Source: RYN-230 sp963713815 (GTDB lineage: Bacteria > Actinomycetota > Actinomycetes > Streptosporangiales > Streptosporangiaceae). Taken from it: 64,000 nt of DNA. How positions within the stretch are numbered: the stretch's first letter is position 1; each line of letters starts with the position of its first letter. Under the pieces are notes generated by a model that worked only from the letters and a program-made list of their open reading frames with translations, had not been told where the DNA came from and did not search any database. A program made the position numbers and the translations under genes. The stretch lies in contig CAVQNH010000002.1 in NCBI GenBank assembly GCA_963713815.1, positions 21,260 through 85,259 on the forward strand, read 5' to 3'. Positions 7,916 through 16,628 of this stretch are shown piece by piece.

Positions 7916-9262
7916 ATGATCGGTGGCAGTGATCGCCAGGCCAGTCCACAGCGGGCCCCCCTGGCGCCGAAACCCAGACGCCGAGCCCGGGGCCGCCCCG
8001 GTCTCCGCGTTCTGCTGGTGGCTGCCACCGGAGTCGTCCTGGCCTCCTCGGCGCTGGCCGCCTGCGGGACCAGCAGCGCCAGCACCGGGCCGGTGACCCT
8101 GCAGTTCTACAACTTCCCGGACCCGTCCGGTGCGGTCCAGTCGGCCGCGGACAACTGCAGCAAGGCCAGCCACGGGCGCTACACCATCGTCTACAACAAG
8201 CTGCAGAACGCCGCCGACCAGCAGCGGCTGCAGATGGCGCGGCGACTGGCCGCCCATGACCCCTCGATGGACATCCTCGGCCTCGACGTCACCTGGGAGC
8301 CCGAGTTCGCCACCGCCGGCTGGATCCGGCCGTGGACCGGCCAGGCCAAGGCAGCGGCCATCGCCGGCACGCTGAAGGGGCCGCTGCAGACCGCGATCTG
8401 GCATGGGAAGCTGGTGGCGGTGCCCTACAACAGCAACACCCAGCTGCTCTGGTACCGCTCGGACCTGGTCAAGACCCCGCCCAAGACGTGGGCGCAGATG
8501 TTCGCGGACGCCCAGGCGCTGGCCAAGCAGGGCAAGCCGCACCTGATCGAGATCCAGGGCGCCCAGTACGAGGGCGTCGTCGTCTGGTTCAACACGCTGA
8601 TAGCCAGCGCGGGCGGCGCCATCCTGAACCCCACCTCGACGAAGGCCCAGCTTGGGGCGCCCGCGGTCAAGGCGCTGTCGATCATGAAGACGCTGGCCAG
8701 CTCATCTTCGGCCGATCCGTCGCTCGGAGTGCAGATGGAGGACCAGAACCGGCTGGCCATGGAAGCCGGCACGGCCGCGTTCGAGCTGAACTACCCGTAC
8801 GTCTATCCGTCGATGAAGGCCGACAACCCCAAGCTGTTCAAGGTGTTCAAGTGGGCGCCGTACCCGAGCGTTATACCGGGCACCCGGGCCAAGGTGACGA
8901 TCGGCGGCATCGACCTGGCGGTCAGCTCTTACTCACCCCATCCCGCGCTCGCGCAGCAGGCCGTGCTGTGCCTGCGCAACGCCCAGAACCAGCTGACCGC
9001 CGCGGTCGAGGGCGGGCTGCCGCCCACGCTGGCCAGCGTGTACAGCAACCCGAAGATGCAGGGCCCCTACCCGTTCCGGCAGCTGATCCTGCAGCAGGTC
9101 AACAACGGGTCCGTGCGGCCCAAGACCCCGCTGTACCAGGTCGTGTCCGTGGCGATCTCGCACCTGGTGTCGCCGCCCAGCTCCATCGACCCGGTGAGCA
9201 CTGAGCAGAACCTGAGAACGCAGATCAACAACGCCCTGACCGGAAAGGGGCTGACTCCGTGA
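7916..9262 (+). CDS. lpqY: Sugar ABC transporter substrate-binding lipoprotein, LpqY-like
   Basis: This 448-residue lipoprotein has a basic N-terminus, a hydrophobic stretch and the lipobox LAAC with lipidated Cys50. The family-1 solute-binding fold follows, with VTLQFYNFPDPSG, WEPEFATAGWI and GKLVAVPYNSNTQLLWYRSDL. The ATG at 7916 is chosen over a GTG at 7883 because GGGAGG lies just before it. The two permeases downstream closely resemble mycobacterial SugA and SugB, so this is most likely the LpqY equivalent that captures trehalose outside the membrane. Other alpha-glucosides remain possible. Confidence 0.85.
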   Translation: MIGGSDRQASPQRAPLAPKPRRRARGRPGLRVLLVAATGVVLASSALAACGTSSASTGPVTLQFYNFPDPSGAVQSAADNCSKASHGRYTIVYNKLQNAADQQRLQMARRLAAHDPSMDILGLDVTWEPEFATAGWIRPWTGQAKAAAIAGTLKGPLQTAIWHGKLVAVPYNSNTQLLWYRSDLVKTPPKTWAQMFADAQALAKQGKPHLIEIQGAQYEGVVVWFNTLIASAGGAILNPTSTKAQLGAPAVKALSIMKTLASSSSADPSLGVQMEDQNRLAMEAGTAAFELNYPYVYPSMKADNPKLFKVFKWAPYPSVIPGTRAKVTIGGIDLAVSSYSPHPALAQQAVLCLRNAQNQLTAAVEGGLPPTLASVYSNPKMQGPYPFRQLILQQVNNGSVRPKTPLYQVVSVAISHLVSPPSSIDPVSTEQNLRTQINNALTGKGLTP

Positions 9263-9293
9263 GCGCCCCGCGCAGGCACAGAGAGGTGGAGAC

Positions 9294-10235
9294 ATGACCA
9301 CCGTCACTCCTCCGGTTACCGCCCAGGAGCCCGTCGCCGGGCGACGGCGCAAGGCCCCGCTGTCCGAAGGCGCGCGCGCGGAACGCCGGCTGGGCTGGCT
9401 GCTGTGCGCGCCCGCGGTGATCGTGATGGTCGCGGTGACCGCGTACCCCATCGGCTACGCCATCTACATATCGCTGCAGCGGTACATCCTGTCCGCCCCG
9501 CAGCTGACCAAGTTCGTCGGGTTCAGCAACTACGGGGCCATCCTCAGCTCGCCGTTCTGGTGGCACGCGCTGGTGGTGACCATCATCATCACGGTGGTGT
9601 CGGTGGGCATCGAGTTCGCGCTCGGCATGGGACTGGCGCTGCTGATGTACCGGACGATCTGGGGGAAGGGCGGGATCCGCACCGCGATCCTGATCCCCTA
9701 CGGGATCGTGACCGTGGCCGCCGCGTTCAGCTGGCTGTACGCCTGGACGCCGAGTACCGGGTACTTGTCCGCGCTGTTCGGCAACTCCGCGCCGCTCACC
9801 TCGCAGCCCAAGGCGATTGCGATCATCATCCTGGCCGAGATCTGGAAGACCACCGCGTTCATGGCGCTGCTGCTGATGGCCGGGCTGTCCCTGGTACCCG
9901 AGGACCTGCTCAAGGCGGCCAAGGTAGACGGGGCGAGCGCCTGGCAGCGGTTCACCCGGATCATGCTGCCGCTGATGAAGCCCGCGATCCTGGTCGCGCT
10001 GCTGTTCCGGACGCTGGACGCATTCCGGATCTTCGACAACATCTTCATCCTCACCCAGGGCAACAACGGCACCGGATCGGTGTCGATCCTCAACTACGAC
10101 AACCTGTTCACCGGGCTGAACTTCGGTCTCGGGTCGGCGATGTCAGTGCTGATCCTGATCTGCGTCGCGATCATCGCGGTCGCCTTCATCAAGGGCTTCG
10201 GCACGGCCGCTCCGGGAACGGACCTCTCGCGATGA
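9294..10235 (+). CDS. sugA: Trehalose-type ABC transporter permease SugA
   Basis: This 313-residue inner-membrane permease has about six membrane segments. It shares long blocks with mycobacterial SugA as I recall it: VAVTAYPIGYA, RTAILIPYGIVTV, SWLYAWTPSTGYL, VPEDLLKAAKVDGASAWQRF (the EAA loop that contacts the ATPase), LFRTLDAFRIFDNI and TGSVSILNYDNLF. These blocks make trehalose a better guess than maltose. The gene lies 31 bases after the binding protein, with a GAGAGGTGGAG ribosome site. Confidence 0.9.
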   Translation: MTTVTPPVTAQEPVAGRRRKAPLSEGARAERRLGWLLCAPAVIVMVAVTAYPIGYAIYISLQRYILSAPQLTKFVGFSNYGAILSSPFWWHALVVTIIITVVSVGIEFALGMGLALLMYRTIWGKGGIRTAILIPYGIVTVAAAFSWLYAWTPSTGYLSALFGNSAPLTSQPKAIAIIILAEIWKTTAFMALLLMAGLSLVPEDLLKAAKVDGASAWQRFTRIMLPLMKPAILVALLFRTLDAFRIFDNIFILTQGNNGTGSVSILNYDNLFTGLNFGLGSAMSVLILICVAIIAVAFIKGFGTAAPGTDLSR

Positions 10236-10269
10236 GGGCGCCGATGAGAATAAGGGAGGTGCGCGGCTA

Positions 10270-11100
10270 GTGGTTGCCACGACACCGCAGAAGGTTGGCT
10301 GGAGTGTCGCCAACATCGTCACGATCGTGCTCGTGCTGATCCCGCTGGTCTGGATCATCTCCCTGTCGTTCAAGACGACCGCCTCGATCACCGACCCGAC
10401 CTACTTCCCGGTGGACTGGACGTGGGCCAACTACTCCGGCATCCTGACCACGTCCACCTTCCTGCGCCCGCTGCTCAACTCGATCGGCATCGGGGCCATC
10501 GCCACGTTCATCGCGGTCGTGCTGGCCTCCATGGCGGCCTACGCGGTGGCCCGGCTGCGTTTTCCGGGCAAGAGCGTGCTGATCGGGGTGTCGTTGCTGA
10601 TCGCGATGTTCCCCGCGATCGCGCTGGCCACCCCGCTGTTCAACATCGAGCGGCTCCTCGGCCTGTTCAACACCTGGCCCGGGCTGATCATCCCTTACGT
10701 CGCGACCGGCCTGCCGCTCGGCATCTACACACTGTCCGCGTTCTTCCGGGAGATCCCGTGGGAGCTGGAGAAGGCAGCCAAGGTAGACGGGGCCACCCCG
10801 TTCCAGGCGTTCGTCCGGGTCATCGCGCCGCTGGCCGCCCCGGGCATGGTCACCACGGCGATCCTGGTCTTCCTGTTCTGCTGGAACGAGTTCCTGCTGG
10901 CGATCACGCTGACCGCGACGACCGCCTCCCGCACCGCGCCGGCGGCGCTGTCCTTCTTCACCGGAGACTCACAGTTCGCCGTGCCGACCGGGTCGATCTC
11001 CGCGGCGGCGGTGGTCATCACCATTCCCATCATTATCTTCGTGCTGTTCTTCCAGCGCCGGATCGTCGCGGGGCTGACAGCCGGCGCGGTCAAGGGCTAG
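10270..11100 (+). CDS. sugB: Trehalose-type ABC transporter permease SugB
   Basis: This 276-residue MalG-type permease starts at GTG 10270, with GGGAGGTGCG upstream. Membrane segments start at about residues 12, 70, 105, 137, 186 and 246. The cytoplasmic EAA loop reads WELEKAAKVDGATPFQAFVRVIAPLAAPG, followed by CWNEFLLAITL. It pairs with SugA to form the channel. The sugC start is 18 bases downstream. Confidence 0.9.
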   Translation: MVATTPQKVGWSVANIVTIVLVLIPLVWIISLSFKTTASITDPTYFPVDWTWANYSGILTTSTFLRPLLNSIGIGAIATFIAVVLASMAAYAVARLRFPGKSVLIGVSLLIAMFPAIALATPLFNIERLLGLFNTWPGLIIPYVATGLPLGIYTLSAFFREIPWELEKAAKVDGATPFQAFVRVIAPLAAPGMVTTAILVFLFCWNEFLLAITLTATTASRTAPAALSFFTGDSQFAVPTGSISAAAVVITIPIIIFVLFFQRRIVAGLTAGAVKG

Positions 11101-11118
11101 CGGAGCAAGGAGAGACCA

Positions 11119-12428
11119 GTGGCTGAAATCGTTCTGGACAACATCACCAAGCGCTTCCCGGATGGTGCGCTGGCTGTTGACGACATCAACCTGGACATCG
11201 CCGACGGGGAGTTCGTTATCCTGGTCGGCCCGTCCGGCTGCGGCAAGTCCACCACGCTCAACATGATCGCCGGGCTGGAGGACATCACCTCGGGTGAGCT
11301 GCGCATCGGCGGCAAGGTCGTCAACAACATGACGCCCAAGGACCGCGACATCGCGATGGTGTTCCAGAGCTACGCCCTGTACCCGCACATGACGGTCCGG
11401 CAGAACATGGGCTTCGCGCTCAAGCTGGCCAAGACGCCGCAGAACGTCATCGACCAGAAGGTCGAGGAGGCCGCGCGGATCCTGGACCTGACCCAGCACC
11501 TGGACCGCAAGCCGGCCAACCTGTCCGGCGGCCAGCGGCAGCGGGTGGCGATGGGCCGGGCGATCGTCCGCGACCCGGCCGTGTTCCTGATGGACGAGCC
11601 GCTGTCCAACCTGGACGCGAAGCTGCGGGTGCAGATGCGCACCGAGGTGTCCCGGATCCAGCGCAGGCTGGGCACCACCATGGTGTATGTGACGCACGAT
11701 CAGACCGAGGCGATGACCCTCGGCGACCGGGTAGCGGTCATGCGCAGCGGCACGATCCAGCAGGTTGCGTCGCCGCAGGAACTCTACGACCGGCCCGCCA
11801 ACCTGTTCGTGGCCGGCTTCATCGGCTCACCCGCGATGAACTTCATGGGGGGCACCCTGGAGGAGGGCAAGCTGCGGACCGGCCTGGGGGAAATCCCGCT
11901 GACCGGGCGCCTGCAGCAGGTGCTCAGCCACTCGGAGCAGGGCCGGGACGTGATCGTGGGCATCCGTCCGGAGGACTTCGAAGACGCGGCCCTGGTGTCC
12001 AGCGAGAACCGAGCAGTACGGAATGACCTTCCCGGCCACCATCGACGTGGTGGAGTCCCTCGGCTCGGAGAAGTACGTCTACTTCACCCAGGAACTGGGC
12101 AGCGGTGGACGCGGCCGAACTCAACGAGCTGGCCCGGGACTCCGGGCGGGCGGACACTGGTGCTTCCGGTGAGACCGTGGTCGCCCGGCTCGACCCGGCC
12201 ACCCAGATCAGCGAGGGGGACAACGCCCAGATCTGGGTGGATATGCGGGCCATCCACGTGTTCGACCCGGCCACCGGGAAGAACCTGACGCTGGGTGACT
12301 CCGGGTCGCCGGCCAGCCCGGCGCGCCCGGCGGACGGCGCCGCCCCTGCGGCCAGCGCCGCTCCGGCGCAGGCCGAGGCCGGGACCACCGGGCAGGACAC
12401 CGGCTCTGCGGCCACGCCGCCGCAGTAA
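11119..12428 (+). CDS. sugC: Sugar ABC transporter ATPase, SugC/MsiK type, with two frame changes
   Basis: GTG 11119 follows AAGGAGAG. The nucleotide-binding domain is intact: Walker A GPSGCGKST, Q-loop MVFQSYALYPHM, signature LSGGQRQRVAMG, Walker B FLMDEPLSNLD and H-loop VTHDQ. The regulatory C-terminal domain is split. Frame 1 holds to about 12009 (VGIRPEDFEDA). Frame 2 then carries EQYGMTFPATIDVVESLGSE up to about 12104. Frame 3 carries VDAAELNELARDSG to the stop at 12428. Each junction behaves as one extra base (AACCGAG; AGCGGTG). The tail is Ala/Pro-rich. The protein is probably functional if these are sequence errors. It energises SugAB. Confidence 0.88.
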
Positions 12429-12433
12429 CCGGC

Positions 12434-12466
12434 GGCGGCCCCGCCGCGTCCGGCGGCGGGGCCGCC
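12434..12466. terminator. Bidirectional terminator between convergent genes
   Basis: GGCGGCCCCGCCGC (12434-12447) pairs perfectly over 14 bases with GCGGCGGGGCCGCC (12453-12466) around a 5-base loop. It lies between the end of sugC and the end of the convergent metallophosphoesterase gene, so it can stop transcription from both sides. Confidence 0.75.
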
Positions 12467-12494
12467 GCGTTCAGTCCGCGGTTGCGCCGCCGCC

Positions 12495-12600
12495 GGTGTG
12501 CTCATCGGCGGCGGCACCCTGCTCGTCAGCGGCTGCGCCCTGCTCGTCCGGGGCTGCACCGTGCTCGTCCCCGGCTGCAGCCGTGCTCGTCCGCGGCCGC
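12495..12600. repeat. Degenerate ~27-bp repeat in the phosphoesterase 3' end
   Basis: Four to five imperfect copies of a unit like TGCTCGTCNGNGGCTGC recur at 24-27 base spacing. On the minus strand, in the repaired frame, they encode DE(H/Q)GAA(A/P/G). One copy contains an extra A (plus strand GGCTGCAGCC) that breaks the frame. Confidence 0.7.
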
Positions 12601-14283
12601 GCCGCTGTCCTTCTCCTGCGGGTGCAGCGCGGCGATGGGGCTGCGGAGGTGCCAGCGGGGGCCGCGGAACTGCCGCTGGAGTTCCTCGATGACCTCGTCG
12701 TTCCACTCGTGGGTGCGGATCAGCCGGTAGCGCTCCCGGGCGATGGTCAGGTAGGCGTCGGCGTCGGTGCCGTCCCCGACCAGGTCGGCCGCGTGCAGCA
12801 GGCGCACGACCGGGGTGAATTCCTCGGTGAACCAGCGCCGGGACGCCTCGGCCCGGTCGTAGAACTTGTGCTCGTGCTGCATGAGGCGGAACCCCCAGGC
12901 CTCCACAGCCTCACCGAGTTCCGCGTAGCCCCAGGGATCGGAGAACGTGATCTTGGCGTAGGCCTGGGCCGAAAGCTTGACCCGCGACCGGAACAGCCGC
13001 TCATAGCTCTTGTAGAGCAGGTCCCCGCGGCGCTGGATGCCCCGGGCCGGCACCGCCGTGAGGATCTCCGTCACGTAGGCGTCGATCGTCTTCTGCCCCG
13101 TCGCCAGGGCGATCGAGACCCGGTGATGCCCGTCCACCACGAAGTGCAGGTCGCCGACGCGGTACACGTCGATGGGCGGGATCGACTCACCCCGGCGCTG
13201 GGCCAGGGCGAGCCGCTCCCAGCGCTCCCGGACCCGGCCCGAGGTGGGCCGGAACCGGCGGTCGAAGTCCCGGGTGGAGTCCACCGTGCCTACCACGGTG
13301 TCCAGCTTGATCACCTGCAGGCCCAGCTTCCGCTCGCCGGTCATGCCGAGCGCGGCGACGACCTCGTCGAAGGGCAGGATGAGGTTGACGTCGTCCGGTT
13401 CCCGGCGCAGCCGCTGCGACAGCCGGGCCAGCACCTGGCGCCGCCGGGCACGCTGGAAGTCGTTCTCGACGTCGGCCCGGGGGAACCCGGTGTCAGCGGG
13501 CATGGTGGGAGCCGGCCCGGGGGTAAGGAGCCCCGTGGTAGCTAGCGAGTGGTAGCTGCCGGAGTGGGAGCTACCACCGTGGTGCCCGGTCACGTCGGTG
13601 ACCCGGCCCGTCGCGGGCTCGAGGTCGAACAGCTGCCATCCGGTGGCGTTGCGGACGAGCGTGCGGCCGAGCGTGTGGTCCCGCTGGCCGGCCGGATCGG
13701 GGTCCACGTGGCCGTGCAGGAGCAGGGCGGGCCGCAGCCGGGCGGCGAGGACGTTGAGGGCGGGGAAGCCCTGATGCGCCGGATCGGTCCCGTCGCCCAC
13801 GCCGCGGGGCGGGGCGTGGGTCAGGAGCACGTCCAGCCCGTGCGCTCTTCCCTGACCAGGAGCAGGGCTGCGGTGCAGGCGGGCTCTAACGGCCAGCCGC
13901 CAGGCCCGCCTGGCCTGCTGCCGGTCGCTGTACTGGTTCGGGCCGGCGCGGTAGCGGGGGGAGCCGCCCAGGCCGGCGATCCGCAGGCCAGCCACGTCCA
14001 CCACCCGGCCGTCCGCGCTGACCGCCCCGTCCGGCCACGGCGGCCGGGCCGGGAGCCCCGCGCGCAGCGTCAGGCCGGCCCGGCTGACCCGGTACCCGGA
14101 CAGGTCAGGGTCGTGGTTGCCAGGCACGAAGACCAGCGGCACGTCGAGCGCGTTCATCAGGTAGCCCAGGTACTCGAACGGCAGATCGCCGCAGCCCAGG
14201 ATGATATCGGCGCCGCGCACCGGGCCGAGGTCGGCATACAAGCCTTCCTCGACCACGTCGGAGACGGCCAGGACGCGTACCAC
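12526..14283 (-). CDS. Metallophosphoesterase fused to a ParB/sulfiredoxin-fold domain
   Basis: This 585-residue protein has two unrelated domains. Residues 1-230 are a calcineurin-type phosphoesterase: VLAVSDVVE, GCGDLPFEYL, FVPGNHDPD, LLTHAPPRG and LLHGHVDPD. From about residue 265 (ADVENDFQRARRRQVLARL) comes a ParB-like domain with VGTVDSTRDFDRRFRP, PPIDVYRVGDLHFV and VDGHHRVSIA, then an alpha-helical part. Substrate and role are unknown. At the C-terminus an extra base near 12577 shifts the frame; without it a DEHGAA-type repeat would continue to a stop at 12471-12473. The two domains may be separate genes in other actinobacteria. I recall stand-alone copies of the second. Confidence 0.8.
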   Translation of the reverse strand: MVRVLAVSDVVEEGLYADLGPVRGADIILGCGDLPFEYLGYLMNALDVPLVFVPGNHDPDLSGYRVSRAGLTLRAGLPARPPWPDGAVSADGRVVDVAGLRIAGLGGSPRYRAGPNQYSDRQQARRAWRLAVRARLHRSPAPGQGRAHGLDVLLTHAPPRGVGDGTDPAHQGFPALNVLAARLRPALLLHGHVDPDPAGQRDHTLGRTLVRNATGWQLFDLEPATGRVTDVTGHHGGSSHSGSYHSLATTGLLTPGPAPTMPADTGFPRADVENDFQRARRRQVLARLSQRLRREPDDVNLILPFDEVVAALGMTGERKLGLQVIKLDTVVGTVDSTRDFDRRFRPTSGRVRERWERLALAQRRGESIPPIDVYRVGDLHFVVDGHHRVSIALATGQKTIDAYVTEILTAVPARGIQRRGDLLYKSYERLFRSRVKLSAQAYAKITFSDPWGYAELGEAVEAWGFRLMQHEHKFYDRAEASRRWFTEEFTPVVRLLHAADLVGDGTDADAYLTIARERYRLIRTHEWNDEVIEELQRQFRGPRWHLRSPIAALHPQEKDSGAAADEHGCSRGRARCSPGRAGRSR

Positions 14284-14321
14284 AGTGTGATCGTACGCCG
14301 GGAACCCGGGCCGGAACTTGT

Positions 14322-14729
14322 TCAGCGGGAGGCGGTTTCCCGGACGTCCAGGCCGCTGCGGCGCAGCCCGGCCTCGACCCGGTAGATCTCGGCCTGCGGA
14401 ACCACGTCTCCCGGCGGCAGCGGGCTGACATCCAGCCGGTCGCAGGCGTCCCGCAGCAGGTCCAGGTACGCGCCGCGGACTGCACGCAGCCTGACCCCCT
14501 TGGCCTGCAAATCAGTCCGGGTCTCCAGGGCTTCCAGCTCGGCGCGGAGGCGGCGCATCCGCGCACCCAGCCGCTCGATCGGCTCGGCCGTCACCGGTGC
14601 CTGCGTGCGGAAGCGGGCCGCCCTGCGCCGTTCCGCGACCCAGCGGACCAGCCGGCCGCTGCCTAGCAGGGAGTACGCCACCGCCGTAGGCAGCAGGATC
14701 ACCCCGATCAGCTCGATAGCCGGTCTCAT
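14322..14729 (-). CDS. Small membrane-anchored protein of unknown function
   Basis: The 135-residue form starting MRPAIELIGVILLP has one N-terminal membrane segment (about 4-24) and then a basic, heptad-like helical region, ARMRRLRAELEALETRTDLQAKGVRLRAVRGAYLDLLRDACDRLDV. It ends in a short polar tail. I do not recognise a family. The gene lies 38 bases upstream of the phosphoesterase on the same strand and may be cotranscribed with it. A start 10 codons earlier is possible. Confidence 0.6.
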   Translation of the reverse strand: MRPAIELIGVILLPTAVAYSLLGSGRLVRWVAERRRAARFRTQAPVTAEPIERLGARMRRLRAELEALETRTDLQAKGVRLRAVRGAYLDLLRDACDRLDVSPLPPGDVVPQAEIYRVEAGLRRSGLDVRETASR

Positions 14730-14799
14730 CTGACCAGTCTCCGCCTGTCCGGGTAGCAAGGCAAGGCGGGGGGCGGGCCAACCCAGACTCTGAGGTGGT

Positions 14800-14945
14800 G
14801 TCGCCCAGGGCGGTGCCGCCTGGGCAGGGCCGGCGCTGGGCGGTGCCTGCGGGAGGGTGCCTGCCGGGCGGTGCGGGCTGGAGAGGGCCGGCTGGGCAGG
14901 CCCGCGGGGCGGTGCCCGCTGGGCAGGACCCGGTGGGCCGGCCAG
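14800..14945. repeat. GC-rich degenerate tandem repeats upstream of the GH13 gene
   Basis: Motifs such as GGGCGGTGCC and GCTGGGCAGG recur at roughly 20-30 base spacing from about 14807 to 14940. The 14730-15031 gap has no convincing gene; open frames across it are low-complexity Gly/Pro/Ala. The GH13 ribosome site GAGGAGAA is at its end. Confidence 0.55.
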
Positions 14946-15031
14946 AATGCATTGCGCCCGTCAGGCGTTCAGTTCAGGGAGGCGAGTCCCAGCACCGCCC
15001 GGCCCAGCCGCTTACATCGCCGAGGAGAACC

Positions 15032-16606
15032 ATGGACACGCCCACGATCGAGCCCCGCTGGTGGCATGGAGCCACCCTGTACCAGATCTACGTCCGGTCC
15101 TGGCAGGACACCAACGACGACGGGTACGGGGACCTCAACGGCGTGACCGCCCACCTGGACTACCTGTCCTGGCTCGGTGTGGACGGCATCTGGCTGTCCC
15201 CGACCATGCGGTCCCCGGACGACGACTGGGGCTACGACGTCTCGGACTACCTGGGCGTTCACCCGGAGCTCGGCACCCTGGCCGACCTGGACCGGCTGAT
15301 CGCCGAGGCGGCCCAGCGGGGCCTGCCGGTGCTGCTCGACCTGGTGCCCAACCACACCAGCAGCGCGCATCCCTGGTTCGTCGAGGCGGTCAGCGACCCG
15401 GCCTCCCCGCACCGGGAGTTCTACGTCTGGGCCGATCCCGCCCCGGACGGCGGGCCGCCCAACAACTGGCTGGCCGCGACGGGCGCGTCGGCCTGGACCC
15501 TGGACGAGGCCAGCGGGCAGTACTACCTGCACAACTTCCTGCCCAGCCAGCCCGACCTGAACTGGTGGAACCCCGCCGTGCACCAGGCCTTCGACGAGAT
15601 CCTGCGGTTCTGGTTCGACCGGGGCGTGGCCGGATTCCGGATCGACGTGGCCCACGGGCTCTACAAGGACGCCCAGCTCCGTGACGACCCGCCCGCCCCC
15701 GAGGGAGGGCTGATCGGCAGCCGGTTCGGCCTGGTCCAGCTCTACAGCGCGAACCGGCCGGAATCGCACGGGGTGTTCCGGGACTGGCGGAAGATCGCCG
15801 AGAGCTACCCGGTGCCCCGGCTGCTGCTCGGCGAGACCTGGGTCGGCGACGTAGGCGCACTGGCCGCCTTCCACGGCCAGGGGGATGAGCTGCAGCTCAC
15901 CTTCAACTTCCCGTTCGTCTTCGCCCCGTTCACCGCGGAGGCCCTGTCCACCGTGGTGGCCGACTCCCTGGACAAGCTGCCCCCCGGGGAGTGCGCGGTC
16001 TGGACCGCGTCCAACCACGACATCAGCCGGTTCCCGACCCGCTGGGCCGGCGGCGACGACCGCCGGATCCGGCTGGCCCTGATGATGCTGGCCACGCTGC
16101 CCGGAACGCTCGTCCTGTACTACGGCGACGAACTGGGCATGACCGACGTGGATGTCCCGCCGGATCTGGTCCGCGACAAGATGCGGGCCGTGGCCGGGGC
16201 CAAGGAGAGCCGGGACCGGGCCCGGACCCCCATGCGGTGGGACTCCTCCCCGTCCGGCGGGTTCTCGGGTGACGATGTCCAGCCCTGGCTGCCGTACGGG
16301 GACCACGCGAGCGGTTCCGTTGCGGAGATGCAAGCGGAACCATCGTCCATCCTGAACCTGTGCCGCGAGCTGCTGGCCCTGCGGCGGCGGGAATTCGCCG
16401 GCCAGCTGGCCAGCTACGAGCAGCTGCCGGCGCCGCGCGGGGTGTGGGCCTACGAGACGGGCGGGCTGACGGTCGTGGCCAACTTCAGCGACGACCCGGC
16501 CACGCTGAACACCTCGCCGGGCGCGGTCCTGCTCACCACCGGCGAGGGTGCGCTGGACGGCCTGGTGCTGCAGCCCTGGGCCGGGGTGATCGCCCGCTCC
16601 GCCTGA
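15032..16606 (+). CDS. GH13 alpha-glucosidase (oligosaccharide hydrolase)
   Basis: This 524-residue cytoplasmic enzyme has no signal peptide and starts at ATG 15032 after GAGGAGAA. It begins WWHGATLYQIYVRSWQDTNDDGYGDL, the mark of alpha-glucosidase/oligo-1,6-glucosidase-type GH13 enzymes. Conserved regions are DLVPNHTS, GFRIDVA with nucleophile Asp205, LLGETWV with acid/base Glu268, and SNHDISR with Asp330. The late block RTPMRWDSSPSGGF is typical of the same group. Lying near a trehalose-type importer, it may hydrolyse imported alpha-glucosides. Substrate preference cannot be read from sequence. Confidence 0.9.
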   Translation: MDTPTIEPRWWHGATLYQIYVRSWQDTNDDGYGDLNGVTAHLDYLSWLGVDGIWLSPTMRSPDDDWGYDVSDYLGVHPELGTLADLDRLIAEAAQRGLPVLLDLVPNHTSSAHPWFVEAVSDPASPHREFYVWADPAPDGGPPNNWLAATGASAWTLDEASGQYYLHNFLPSQPDLNWWNPAVHQAFDEILRFWFDRGVAGFRIDVAHGLYKDAQLRDDPPAPEGGLIGSRFGLVQLYSANRPESHGVFRDWRKIAESYPVPRLLLGETWVGDVGALAAFHGQGDELQLTFNFPFVFAPFTAEALSTVVADSLDKLPPGECAVWTASNHDISRFPTRWAGGDDRRIRLALMMLATLPGTLVLYYGDELGMTDVDVPPDLVRDKMRAVAGAKESRDRARTPMRWDSSPSGGFSGDDVQPWLPYGDHASGSVAEMQAEPSSILNLCRELLALRRREFAGQLASYEQLPAPRGVWAYETGGLTVVANFSDDPATLNTSPGAVLLTTGEGALDGLVLQPWAGVIARSA

Positions 16607-16628
16607 CCGGCGCCGGGCGCGCGGCGGG

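Noticed and set aside
9404..11126. Alternative plus-strand frames over sugA and sugB
   Set aside because: Arg/His/Asp-rich translations are plus-one shadows of the hydrophobic permease genes.
12295..13545. A 416-codon plus-strand frame
   Set aside because: It overlaps the phosphoesterase on the other strand and has no domain; the minus-strand protein has clear motifs over the same bases.
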